In this document: positions 1 through 6,646 of the stretch, piece by piece
How the letters are laid out: each line of letters starts with the position of its first letter
Position numbering within the stretch: the first letter of the stretch is position 1
Assembly: GCA_905373325.1 (NCBI GenBank)
Contig: CAJPTB010000041.1
Span: 1-9,925, forward strand
Source: an uncultured Ancrocorticia sp.
Lineage (GTDB): Bacteria > Actinomycetota > Actinomycetes > Actinomycetales > Actinomycetaceae
Direction: 5' to 3'
DNA length: 9,925 bases
Position numbers and translations under genes: made by a program
The notes under the pieces: model-generated
Told to the model about the DNA's origin: nothing
Database searches by the model: none
Seen by the model: only the letters and a program-made list of their open reading frames with translations

Positions 1-154
1 CCAGGCGAACGGGGCCCGCCGCGATCCTGATTTTGCCCCGGGCTTTCCTTCCTCCGCGCGAAATAAGCGCGTGCCTGACTTTCCCGCTCACGTCTGCCCC
101 TTTCCCGCTCAGATCCGCCCCTTCTCCGTTCACGTCCGCCCTTTTCCCGCTCAC
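1..154 (-). CDS. fepG: Second FecCD-type siderophore permease, N-terminal part only
   Basis: This open frame runs off the left edge, so only 51 N-terminal residues are visible. It starts at a GTG that overlaps the stop codon of the upstream permease as GTGA, a common arrangement for translationally coupled genes. Residues 2-25 are three and a half heptapeptide repeats (SGKRADV, NGEGADL, SGKGADV, SGK). A basic stretch follows, ending in KIRIAAGPVRL, which resembles the segment ahead of the first membrane helix in FecCD permeases. No membrane helix is visible yet. Its identity as the FepG partner is inferred mainly from position: importers of this family usually have two FecCD subunits encoded one after the other behind the binding protein. 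Other GTG codons inside the repeats could also serve as the start. The ATPase gene (FepC) would be expected further left, outside the window. Confidence 0.62.
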   Translation of the reverse strand, partial: MSGKRADVNGEGADLSGKGADVSGKVRHALISRGGRKARGKIRIAAGPVRL

Positions 155-160
155 AGGCCC
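80..160. repeat. 21-base tandem repeat, nearly four units
   Basis: Units begin at 80, 101, 122 and 143; the last is cut short inside the end of fepD. The unit length is a multiple of three. In the fepG frame each unit encodes one heptapeptide of the form SGKxAD(V/L). In the fepD frame each unit carries a TGA, so the fepD stop is followed by further in-frame stops at 21-base steps. Units differ at several positions, so the array is not a fresh duplication. Confidence 0.8.
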
Positions 161-1290
161 AACACCTTGCCGCGCCGAACGAGCCAGACGAAGAAGGGCG
201 CTCCGATGATGCTCGTCATCGCACCCACCCCGACTTCCCCTGGATAGACGACGATCCGCCCCAGCGTGTCCGAGGCCAGCGTCGCCGTTGCGCCGAGAAG
301 CGCCGAGAAAGGGAGAAGGCGCCGGTGGTCCGTTCCCGCCAGCGCCCGCGCCGCATGCGGGCAGGCCATCCCGACGAAGACGACGGGGCCCGCAGCGGCC
401 GTCGCGCCTCCCGCGAGCACGATGATCGCGAGGTTCGTCAAAGCCGACGTGGCTCGGGGCTTGACGCCCAGCGCCTTCGACATGTCCGCGCCCAGCGTCG
501 CCGCATTGAGCGACGGCGCCAGCGCGAAGGAGGCGGCCGCCCCCGCGGCCAGGCAGGCGATGAGGACGGGAAGGTTGTCCCAGCCGCGTCCCGCCAGCGA
601 TCCGAGCGCCCAATTCCTGTAGATCTGCTGCACCCAGGCGGGCTGGGCCAGGAGCAGAATCGTGTTGAGCGCCCACAGCACGATCGACAGGGCGGCACCC
701 GCGAGGATGAGGCGCGTCGGGTTGGTTCCGGCCGTCTCGGCGCGCCCCAGCCTGTGAACCAGGGCCCCGGTCAGCGCGGCGCCGATGAAAGCGAACCAGA
801 CGTAGACGGCCACGTGCGAAGCGCTCGTGAAGAACAGGCCGACGATCACCCCGGAGGCTGCGCCCTGGCTGATGCCGAGCGTTCCCGGCTCGGCCAGGGG
901 GTTGCGCGTCAGCGATTGCGCGAGCGCCCCGGCCAGGCCCAGGCATGCGCCGGCCATAATTGCCGTGAATGTGCGCGGAAGCCTCAGTTCGCGCACCACC
1001 AAGTGGGCGTCGTTCTTCGGATCGAAGTCGAAAAGCGCGTCCCAGACCTCGGGCAGCGGCACGAGCCGCGAGCCTGTCGCGATGCTCGCGGCCGCAAGCG
1101 CGACGAGCAGGCCGGTCGACAGCGCCGCCCAAGGCAGCAGGCCGAAGGCTCGGAGGCCGCGGGGCCTGCCTGCGCGGAGACCGTCGGATTCGCGTGCGCC
1201 CGGCGGGTTCGGCCCGCCTTCGGAGCCGACGGCGGATTTGCGTTCTCCGCCGGCCCCGAAGGCCTCGGCCACGGCGCGCCCGTCAGCCAC
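151..1290 (-). CDS. fepD: FecCD-family ferric siderophore ABC transporter permease
   Basis: A membrane-spanning subunit of a ferric siderophore importer. The protein is 379 residues. The first 50 or so are hydrophilic, rich in Gly, Arg and Ala, and longer than usual for the family (about 330-350 residues in total). Hydrophobic helices then run from about residue 50 to the end. Family signatures are clear: LRLPR at 102-106, AQSLTRNPLAEPGTLGIS at 124-141 with the following GA, GPVVFVGMACPHAAR at 301-315 (the loop that couples to the ATPase), and PGEVGVGAMTSIIGAPFF at 350-367. The GTG start overlaps the fepB stop by 8 bases (GTGGCTGA), so translation is probably coupled. A later start is possible, since the first 45 residues are low in complexity, but no better site stands out. 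The stop overlaps the start of fepG. FepD is chosen over FepG because this gene directly follows fepB; from sequence alone the two paralogues are hard to separate. Confidence 0.88.
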   Translation of the reverse strand: MADGRAVAEAFGAGGERKSAVGSEGGPNPPGARESDGLRAGRPRGLRAFGLLPWAALSTGLLVALAAASIATGSRLVPLPEVWDALFDFDPKNDAHLVVRELRLPRTFTAIMAGACLGLAGALAQSLTRNPLAEPGTLGISQGAASGVIVGLFFTSASHVAVYVWFAFIGAALTGALVHRLGRAETAGTNPTRLILAGAALSIVLWALNTILLLAQPAWVQQIYRNWALGSLAGRGWDNLPVLIACLAAGAAASFALAPSLNAATLGADMSKALGVKPRATSALTNLAIIVLAGGATAAAGPVVFVGMACPHAARALAGTDHRRLLPFSALLGATATLASDTLGRIVVYPGEVGVGAMTSIIGAPFFVWLVRRGKVLGL

Positions 1291-2293
1291 CGAGTCGCTT
1301 GACGACGGCGTCGATCATTTGCTTGCCGGAGTAATAGTCGATCCTGAACGACGTGGGGCCGAGCCCGTAGACCTGCTTTGATTTGACCGCCGGCATGTTG
1401 GCGACCACCGGGTCGGCCAGGAAGGAGGACTCGGTCTTCTGGTCTCCCGTCAGAAGGAAGACGGTCTGGGGATTGACGGCTTTCGTCAGGTTCTCATGAG
1501 TGACAAAGGAAAAGTCGCCGCGCTTGTCTTTCCTCGCTTCGAGGTCGGCGGGCGCTTCGACGATCCTGAAGCCGAGCTTTTCCAAAAGCCTGCTTTGGGG
1601 CCCGCTTTTCTTGGCCACGCCCTGCTCCTTGCCCGGGCCGTTGTAGGAAACGACAGCGGCGTTGCCCTCGGGCGCCTTGATCTTTTTGGCGGCGTCGGCG
1701 ACGTATTTGTCGAAGTCCGCGGTCGCTTTCTTGGCGTTGGCCTCCTGACCGGTGGCCTCCCCGAGTTGCTTCGACAGCTCTTGCCACGTTTGCTTCGAAT
1801 AGTCGACGACGATCGTCGGGTACTGGGCGGCTATCTCCTTGTAATGGTCGATGGCGCTGTCCGCTCCCGAGCTCGCGATGACCACGAGGTCGGGATTGGC
1901 CGCAATGAGGGCCTCTTTGTCGAATTTGAGGTTGGGGTAGAGGACGTCGACGCCTTTTTTCTTGGCGATGGAGGACCACTGGGAGAAGAAGCCTTTGTCG
2001 TCGGTTATGTTCGACGGGGTCGTGGCGGCCGAGGCCTTGACCGGAGCGTCGATCGCCAGAAGGGTCCCCGTGAGGGTCACCGACGTCGACACGATTCTCT
2101 TCGGTTTGCTTTTGAGCGTCAGCTCCCCTTTTTCATGCTTGATTTTCCGAGGCCAGGTCCCGGATTCCGCTCCCGAGGAGTTCGATGCTCCGTCCGACGA
2201 CGTCGCGTCTTTCGAGTCCGAGGAGCACGCCGACAAGAACGTTGTCAGCGTAAAAAGAAGCGCTGCAAGAACGCGCGAGAGGCGAGATGTCAT
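1283..2293 (-). CDS. fepB: Ferric siderophore (enterobactin-type) binding lipoprotein
   Basis: The substrate-binding component that captures a ferric siderophore outside the membrane and hands it to the FepD/FepG permease. The 336-residue product starts with a lipoprotein signal peptide: Arg near the N terminus, a hydrophobic core at 8-20, and lipobox LSAC with Cys23 as the lipidation site. A Ser/Gly-rich tether (24-46) follows, then a class III periplasmic-binding fold. The segment RIVSTSVTLTGTLLAIDAP (67-85), PDLVV (134-138) and KQVYGLGPTSFRIDYYSG (306-323) closely track what I remember of E. coli FepB, so the enterobactin-type assignment is stronger than a generic iron-binding call. The ATG is preceded by AGGGAGAGA (complement of 2297-2305), a good ribosome binding site. 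It heads the fepB-fepD-fepG operon. Iron repression is plausible from a DtxR-like site upstream. The true ligand could be another catecholate siderophore. Confidence 0.9.
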   Translation of the reverse strand: MTSRLSRVLAALLFTLTTFLSACSSDSKDATSSDGASNSSGAESGTWPRKIKHEKGELTLKSKPKRIVSTSVTLTGTLLAIDAPVKASAATTPSNITDDKGFFSQWSSIAKKKGVDVLYPNLKFDKEALIAANPDLVVIASSGADSAIDHYKEIAAQYPTIVVDYSKQTWQELSKQLGEATGQEANAKKATADFDKYVADAAKKIKAPEGNAAVVSYNGPGKEQGVAKKSGPQSRLLEKLGFRIVEAPADLEARKDKRGDFSFVTHENLTKAVNPQTVFLLTGDQKTESSFLADPVVANMPAVKSKQVYGLGPTSFRIDYYSGKQMIDAVVKRLGG

Positions 2294-2296
2294 ACT

Positions 2297-2305
2297 TCTC
2301 TCCCT
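2297..2305 (-). promoter_or_regulatory. fepB ribosome binding site
   Basis: On the minus strand AGGGAGAGA ends three bases before the fepB ATG. Its purine core is within normal Shine-Dalgarno distance and supports this start. Confidence 0.6.
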
Positions 2306-2350
2306 GTGATGCCGAGTGCCGTTTCCGGCGCGATGTAAAGATAGGTAGAG

Positions 2351-2369
2351 TCAGGGTAGCAGTCCCTTA
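2351..2369. promoter_or_regulatory. Candidate DtxR/IdeR iron-repressor operator upstream of fepB
   Basis: The 19 bases TCAGGGTAGCAGTCCCTTA match the DtxR/IdeR consensus TTAGGTTAGSCTAACCTAA at 12 of 19 positions by eye and keep a dyad of the form TnAGGG-N7-CCCTnA. The site begins 58 bases upstream of the fepB start. A possible -10 (TATCTT, complement of 2338-2343) lies between it and the gene, so a bound repressor would cover the -35 region. The match is imperfect, and the call rests partly on the iron-uptake context. Confidence 0.38.
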
Positions 2370-2384
2370 CTCACGAGGGAAAGG

Positions 2385-2413
2385 GGGTGCGAGACCCATG
2401 TGCTAAAGCACCC
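2385..2413. terminator. Nested inverted repeats between the malic enzyme gene and fepB
   Basis: GGGTGC (2385-2390) pairs with GCACCC (2408-2413) across 17 bases. Two smaller hairpins compete with it: GGGT/ACCC at 2385-2388/2394-2397, and GTGC-TAAA-GCAC at 2400-2411. It lies about 100 bases past the malic enzyme stop and could end that transcript. It has only a pyrimidine-rich tail and no clear T run. It may instead be a leader structure if fepB transcription starts further upstream than proposed. Confidence 0.28.
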
Positions 2414-2513
2414 ACTGTGCGGAGGCGCTCGGCCCGGCCGCGCCTCGCGCCCGGGCGGCGAGACGCCTCGGCGAATTCTCCGCAACGGCCCAGCCGGGGC
2501 CGGAGGCAGGCCG

Positions 2514-3965
2514 CTACTTGGCGTTGCCCGCCTTGTCCCGCTTGGACTTCTTCTTGCGGCGCGGCTCCTTGCCCGTGACGTACCGGACCACGGCGTCGGC
2601 GACCTTGTCGACGACGCGCGGGTCGAACACTCCGGGGATGATGTAGGTGGCGCTGCGTTCCTCATCGCTGACGACGTCCGCCACGGCGATGGCTGCCTGG
2701 CGGAGCATTTCGTCGTCGATCTTCGATGCGCCGGCGTCGAGCATTCCCCGGAAGAGGCCGGGGAAGACCAGGACGTTGTTGATCTGGTTCGGGAAGTCGG
2801 AGCGGCCGGTGGCGACGATGGCGGCGTGGCGGCCCGCGGCGATGGGGTCGACTTCCGGCGTCGGGTTGGCCATGGCGAAGACGATCGCGTCGTCGGCCAT
2901 CGTGGCGATGTCGTCTCCGGTGAGGATGTTGCCGGAGGAGACGCCGATGAGCACGTCCGCGCCGACGAGCGCCTCCTTGAGCGATCCTTCGAAGCCGCGG
3001 GGGTTGGTGTTCTGCGCCAGCCAATTGCGGTGGGGGTTGGCCTCTTCGCGGAAGGGGCCGAGGGCGCCGTTGCGGCCGCAGCCGATGACGTCGGTCGCCC
3101 CGTGGAGCATGAGGAGGCGGATGATCGCCGAGCCGGCGGCGCCGACGCCGGAGACGACGATCCGTGCGTCTTCGATGCGCTTGCCGACGAGCTTGAGGGC
3201 GTTGATGAGCGCCGAGAGGGTGACGATCGCGGTTCCGTGCTGATCGTCGTGGAACACCGGGATGTCGAGCTCTTCGCGCAGGCGCTCCTCGATTTCGAAG
3301 CATCGGGGCGCCGAGATGTCTTCCAGGTTGATCCCGCCGTAGACCGGGGCGATGGCCTTGACGATGGAGATGATCTCCTCGGTGTCCTTGGTGTCGAGGC
3401 ACACGGGCCACGCGTCGACGTCGCCGAATCGCTTGAACAGGGCCGCCTTGCCCTCCATGACCGGCAGGGCCGCCTCGGGGCCGATGTCGCCGAGGCCGAG
3501 GACGGCGGTTCCGTCAGTGACCACCGCGACGGCGTTTCCCTTGACGGTCAGGCGCCGCGCCTCGGCCGTGTTCTTGTGGATCGCCTTGCACACGCGCGCG
3601 ACGCCGGGCGTGTAGACGCGGGCGAGGTCCTGCCGGGTGCGAAGGGGATTCTTCAGCTCCACCGAAATCTTGCCGCCGATGTGCGCCTGCATTGTGGCGT
3701 CGGAGACCTCTTCGACGACGGTTCCGACCATCATCTCGATGTTGCCCCGAACCTCCTGGACGTGGGCGGTGTTGACGCAGTCGCAGGTGACCGAGACGAT
3801 CAGATGCTTCTCCAGCGACTCGACCGTGTCGATTCCGGTCACGAGGCCTCCGGCGTCCGCGACCGCCTCGACGAGGTGCTGCGTGGCCCGCGGGTGGGCG
3901 GGAACGCTCACGCGAAGGGTAACGGTGTAGCTGGGACTCGGCATTGCCATAGGAACCGCCTTCAT
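2514..3965 (-). CDS. NAD(P)-dependent malic enzyme with N-terminal ACT domain
   Basis: Oxidatively decarboxylates malate to pyruvate, making NAD(P)H; cytoplasmic central metabolism. Residues 12-88 form an ACT-like regulatory domain, suggesting control by a small ligand such as an amino acid. The catalytic part then shows YTPGVA with the conserved Tyr118, [12 protein letters not shown] with the likely catalytic Lys173, the metal-binding stretches EDISAPR (215-221) and FHDDQHGT (238-245), the Rossmann motif GVGAAG (273-278), then FAMANPTPE (363-371) and SDFPNQINN (389-397). The C terminus is a short Lys/Arg-rich tail. The longest frame begins at 3965, but an ATG at 3948-3950 (residue 6) has GAAGGCGG five bases upstream and is the likelier start. 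It is a single gene, divergent from the proline iminopeptidase. The cofactor cannot be read with certainty. Confidence 0.93.
   Translation of the reverse strand: MKAVPMAMPSPSYTVTLRVSVPAHPRATQHLVEAVADAGGLVTGIDTVESLEKHLIVSVTCDCVNTAHVQEVRGNIEMMVGTVVEEVSDATMQAHIGGKISVELKNPLRTRQDLARVYTPGVARVCKAIHKNTAEARRLTVKGNAVAVVTDGTAVLGLGDIGPEAALPVMEGKAALFKRFGDVDAWPVCLDTKDTEEIISIVKAIAPVYGGINLEDISAPRCFEIEERLREELDIPVFHDDQHGTAIVTLSALINALKLVGKRIEDARIVVSGVGAAGSAIIRLLMLHGATDVIGCGRNGALGPFREEANPHRNWLAQNTNPRGFEGSLKEALVGADVLIGVSSGNILTGDDIATMADDAIVFAMANPTPEVDPIAAGRHAAIVATGRSDFPNQINNVLVFPGLFRGMLDAGASKIDDEMLRQAAIAVADVVSDEERSATYIIPGVFDPRVVDKVADAVVRYVTGKEPRRKKKSKRDKAGNAK
3956..3963 (-). promoter_or_regulatory. Ribosome binding site favouring the downstream malic enzyme start
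   Basis: On the minus strand GAAGGCGG is followed by five bases and then the ATG at 3948-3950. The upstream ATG at 3963-3965 lies inside this site and has only a weak GCAGG ahead of it. This favours a protein five residues shorter than the longest frame. Confidence 0.5.
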
Positions 3966-4337
3966 TCAGGACGCCTGCACCGCTCTTTGGCACGCCCGCG
4001 CTTTCTTGGGACAACCCGCACTGCGACGTCGGAAAACAAACGCCTCTATGATAATGCCTTGTGCGGCGAACCGCATCGCGAGGCTATTCGCTCCGGATTG
4101 CCGGCGTAGTCTCGTCGGTTGCCGACATCGCCCCGGCTGCTGCCTGCGCGTCTTCGATGATCGCCGGTGCGCAAACCTTTGCCGTGCGGTGCGCTCAGCT
4201 TTTCAACGGTCCTGGTGTTCCAGTGTTGTCACATCGACACGTTTGGCCCTGTTCCCCCGAAAACGCTTGCCGTTTAAGCCGTCCGTTTTCAGACGAAATG
4301 ACGCGATGTTCACAGGCGGGCGGATTAGACTCGGGCC
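3966..4337. other. Divergent intergenic region, no gene seen
   Basis: These 372 bases separate two divergent genes. Open frames here give Arg/Cys-rich translations with no recognisable features and no ribosome binding sites, so I call no gene. Possible signals: on the minus strand TATCAT (complement of 4048-4053), a fair -10 for the malic enzyme with no matching -35; on the plus strand the promoter of the iminopeptidase gene; and a 7-base inverted repeat GAAAACG (4259-4265) / CGTTTTC (4284-4290), whose first arm also overlaps a short hairpin AAACG-CTTGC-CGTTT. That repeat could be an operator. Confidence 0.45.
4326..4331 (+). promoter_or_regulatory. -10 element of a leaderless promoter for pip
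   Basis: TAGACT ends six bases before the ATG at 4338. At that distance transcription would start at or next to the A of the start codon. No ribosome binding site is present, and no good -35 is seen. All this matches leaderless transcription, which is common in actinobacteria. Confidence 0.5.
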
Positions 4338-5780
4338 ATGTACGACGCGACGTTCAGCCTGCCGGGGCACACAATGATCGAGCACTCGCTTTCGGTTCCG
4401 CTCGATCGCTTCGGGGCCTTGTCCCGTTTTGCAGCGGACGAAACGGCGGCAATCCCGGAGAAGATCGAGCTCTTCGCACGCGAATACGTGAGGCACGGCA
4501 ACGAGAAACTGCCGCGGCTCGTCTATTTTCAGGGAGGGCCGGGATTCGGCGGCCCCAGAATGGCGCCGATCGGTTCGTGGCTCGACACCGCGCTCAACCA
4601 CTACCGCGTGGTCCTGCTCGACGAGCGAGGCACCGGCCGCTCCCATCCCATCGAGGCGCAGGCCGTTTCCGCCGTCGGGCCGACCCCCGTGCAAGCCGCC
4701 TTCATTTCCTGTTTCCGCCAGGATTCCATAGCCGCCGACGCCGAGGACCTCCGCCTCGCCTTCGGGGGCGAACCCTGGTCGGTGCTCGGCCAGAGCTTCG
4801 GAGGCTTCGTCGTCACCGCCTGCCTTTCCCAAGCGCCGCAAGGCCTGTCCGAAGCTTTCATCACCGCCGGGCTTCCGTCGGTTGAAGGGCATGCCGACGA
4901 CGTCTACCGGCTGACCTACGCCCAAACCGACGTGCGCAACCGCGAGTTTTTCGCCCGGTATCCCGGCGACGAGCCGGTCGCGTGGAGCGTGGCCAAGCAC
5001 CTGGCCGACGTCGAGGAGCGCCTGCCGACCGGCGAGCGGCTCACACCCGGCCGATTCCGCCAGATTGGCATCTGCCTCGGCCGCTCCTACGGGCTGGAGC
5101 AGCTGCATTTCCTGCTCGAAGACCCGTTTTGGACCGTGCGGGGAGCGCGTCGGCTGCGCCCGCAGTTTCTCGATCGGATAGGGGCGCAGGTCTCGCTCGC
5201 GCCCGCGCCGCTGTACGGCGTGATGCACGAGGCGATCTACGCCCAGGCCTCCACCGGCGCCACGGCATGGAGCGCCGACCGCATCCGCGGCGAGTTCCCG
5301 CAATTTCGCCTGCCCGACGTCGCCGCCGGGGCCGCAGCCGAATCGGAGCTAGAGGCCGAGGGCCGCGGCTTCCGCTTCACCGGCGAGCACATGTATCCGT
5401 GGCAGATGCGCGAAGATCCGGCGCTCGCGCCCATCGCCGACGCGGCCGACGCCCTGGCCGCCGACCCCTCGCTGCGTCGCCTCTACGACGCCGAGGCCCT
5501 CGCGGCGAACGGGGCTGCCGCGGAGCGCGGGGTTCGAGCCGGGCGCGGGGGCTCTGCGGCGCAGGAGGCCGCCGCGGGACACGACGCAACCGCTGCGCGA
5601 AGGGTTCCCGCGGCCGCCTGGGTATACAAACGGGACATGTTCGTGCCCTACTCGATCTCGATGGAGACGGCGCGCCTTGCCGGCTTCCACACGCTGGTTT
5701 CCGACACGTTCCACCACGACGGCCTCCACTCGGGCGGCCCGCAGATGATCCTCAAGCTCATCGAGGCGGTGCGGGGGTAA
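4338..5780 (+). CDS. pip: Proline iminopeptidase, alpha/beta hydrolase of family S33
   Basis: Removes N-terminal proline from peptides in the cytoplasm (EC 3.4.11.5 by family). The 480-residue product has FQGGPGF at 64-70 (oxyanion-hole region), DERGTGRS at 95-102, the nucleophile elbow GQSFGGF at 151-157 with Ser153, a likely catalytic Asp433 in DMFVPY, and a likely catalytic His460 in HHDGL. The middle (about 195-380) is the helical cap that holds the substrate N terminus. Usual members have about 420-450 residues. The extra length sits around 391-422, where a Gly/Ala/Arg-rich stretch interrupts a segment that normally runs straight into the VPxAAxxY strand before the catalytic Asp. The first ATG is preferred because it follows a leaderless -10; an ATG at residue 13 is the alternative. 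A long open frame on the opposite strand is a shadow. Confidence 0.92.
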   Translation: MYDATFSLPGHTMIEHSLSVPLDRFGALSRFAADETAAIPEKIELFAREYVRHGNEKLPRLVYFQGGPGFGGPRMAPIGSWLDTALNHYRVVLLDERGTGRSHPIEAQAVSAVGPTPVQAAFISCFRQDSIAADAEDLRLAFGGEPWSVLGQSFGGFVVTACLSQAPQGLSEAFITAGLPSVEGHADDVYRLTYAQTDVRNREFFARYPGDEPVAWSVAKHLADVEERLPTGERLTPGRFRQIGICLGRSYGLEQLHFLLEDPFWTVRGARRLRPQFLDRIGAQVSLAPAPLYGVMHEAIYAQASTGATAWSADRIRGEFPQFRLPDVAAGAAAESELEAEGRGFRFTGEHMYPWQMREDPALAPIADAADALAADPSLRRLYDAEALAANGAAAERGVRAGRGGSAAQEAAAGHDATAARRVPAAAWVYKRDMFVPYSISMETARLAGFHTLVSDTFHHDGLHSGGPQMILKLIEAVRG

Positions 5781-5853
5781 AGGGCCTCAGAGTCCGCCAT
5801 GCAGTTCGACGACGGCCGTGGTTTTGCGGGGATTGTCTGCGAGGCAGCGGAAT

Positions 5854-5943
5854 CTGCCAAGAAAAACACCTTCGCTCCTTACCCTGGCAAGGGAACCATC
5901 TTCACTCATGAGACTGACAAGAAAGTTATCTTCACACATTGTT
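5854..5943. repeat. Three degenerate 30-base tandem repeats at the islet edge
   Basis: Units start at exactly 5854, 5884 and 5914. All begin CTGnCAAG and share a (C/T)CTTCnC block about 16 bases in; the second and third units both read ATCTTCAC. Between these anchors the units diverge. Direct repeats of this spacing next to a composition shift resemble transposase-binding sites at the ends of some DDE transposons (IS21, Tn7 or Mu type), but no transposase gene or matching right end is visible. Confidence 0.6.
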
Positions 5944-6026
5944 AGTTCCAAAAAATGACCACTACAAAGTTAAATGATACTTTTCAGTCCTTGCGCATTT
6001 TATTGCAGCACGTTTTCAAACGGACA

Positions 6027-6032
6027 TATCAT
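6027..6032 (+). promoter_or_regulatory. -10 element for the 164-residue membrane protein gene
   Basis: TATCAT lies seven bases before the GTG start, with TTGCAG (6003-6008) 18 bases further upstream as a weak -35. No Shine-Dalgarno sequence precedes the GTG, so a leaderless transcript is likely. Confidence 0.42.
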
Positions 6033-6039
6033 CTAATAT

Positions 6040-6534
6040 GTGAGCGCAGAGACATGGATCGGAACTGGGACGGCGATCATCGCTGCTGCCTTTAGTGCTT
6101 GGCAAGCGTGGGAAGCTCGAAAGGCGCGAAAGGAGGCAAAGGAGTCTGAAAATCGAGCTTTAGGAGCTGCAGAAAATGCCTCGTTGGCGGCGACACGTTC
6201 AGCCGATGCGACTGAGAAGATTGCCGAGTTTGCGCAGCGAGATGAGGAGAGGAAAACGAAAAAGAAGCCACCTTGGCGTATCGAGTATCAAAGCGGATCT
6301 ATGTATGCCCTTAAGAACTTGTCGGGAGAGCGGATGGATCATGTGGGCATCAGCATGAAACAGAAGGACGATCTCATGGCATCGGAATTCCCAACATCGA
6401 TTGATGGATTTTCTCAGAAGTCTTTTATATATAGCCGCAGCGCAACCAGTGGTTTTGATCGAAGCTTGACAGTAAAATGGATTTGGCCAGATGAGACACC
6501 TGATTCATGGACAGGTGAAATTCCGACGTCTTAA
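6040..6534 (+). CDS. Membrane-anchored coiled-coil protein of unknown function
   Basis: I do not recognise the family. The 164-residue product begins with a short hydrophobic segment (about residues 5-23, WIGTGTAIIAAAFSAWQAW) that can cross or dip into the membrane. A highly charged helix follows (24-75, rich in Ala, Lys and Glu), likely a coiled coil. A C-terminal domain of about 85 residues then has beta-type patterns and several Trp and Tyr (78-164). The N-out or N-in topology cannot be decided. The GTG start is chosen because it sits right after a good -10 with no ribosome binding site; no ATG gives a comparable product. It is AT-rich compared with the flanking housekeeping genes and converges on the phosphoribosyltransferase gene about 100 bases away. 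Short anchor-plus-coil proteins of this sort are common in accessory islands, but a role in the neighbouring system is only a guess. Confidence 0.72.
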   Translation: MSAETWIGTGTAIIAAAFSAWQAWEARKARKEAKESENRALGAAENASLAATRSADATEKIAEFAQRDEERKTKKKPPWRIEYQSGSMYALKNLSGERMDHVGISMKQKDDLMASEFPTSIDGFSQKSFIYSRSATSGFDRSLTVKWIWPDETPDSWTGEIPTS

Positions 6535-6620
6535 GATGCAGATCTATTGAGTGTCAAAACTCCAACATTCTCACCCTTGGTCGGATTGGACCTCTGACTT
6601 CGCAAGTGCTGCGTGGCCAC

Positions 6621-6646
6621 TTAAAGCCAACCAGCTGGTTAAAGCC
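6621..6646. repeat. Direct repeat flanking a palindrome at a convergent junction
   Basis: TTAAAGCC occurs at 6621-6628 and again at 6639-6646. Between and into the second copy runs the 12-base palindrome AACCAGCTGGTT (6629-6640). It sits exactly at the 3' end of the phosphoribosyltransferase gene (stop at 6639-6641). The hairpin is too short to be a convincing terminator. Confidence 0.35.

Larger units (their letters stand above)
5781..6039. other. Intergenic transition into AT-richer DNA
   Basis: The first 70 bases after pip keep high GC; composition then drops, to 20 G+C in 60 for 5941-6000. It contains a small hairpin GGCAG-CGGAAT-CTGCC (5843-5858), three 30-base repeats and the promoter of the next gene. 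No gene is seen. Confidence 0.5.

Noticed and set aside
325..1302. Plus-strand open frame opposite the siderophore permease
   Set aside because: Its Arg/Gly/Gln-rich translation is typical of antisense GC-rich DNA, while the permease signatures on the minus strand are clear.
1496..2338. Plus-strand open frame opposite fepB
   Set aside because: It is antisense to the lipoprotein gene, with Arg/Gly-rich low-complexity translation and no motif.
2400..4109. Long plus-strand open frame (569 codons) opposite the malic enzyme
   Set aside because: It is antisense to a gene with intact catalytic motifs. Its translation is rich in Asp, Gly, Arg and Val in the pattern expected from the complement of a GC-rich gene, and it has no recognisable motif.
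4006..4377. Plus-strand frames in the gap before pip
   Set aside because: The translations are Arg/Cys-rich and have no ribosome binding site. The overlap with the well-supported start of pip makes them unlikely.
4203..5303. Minus-strand open frame (366 codons) opposite proline iminopeptidase
   Set aside because: It is the shadow of a gene whose catalytic motifs are all on the plus strand. The product shows no domain and its start has no supporting site.
5854..5943. Three 30-base repeats as a CRISPR array
   Set aside because: The units follow each other directly with no unique spacers, they are degenerate, and no cas gene is present.
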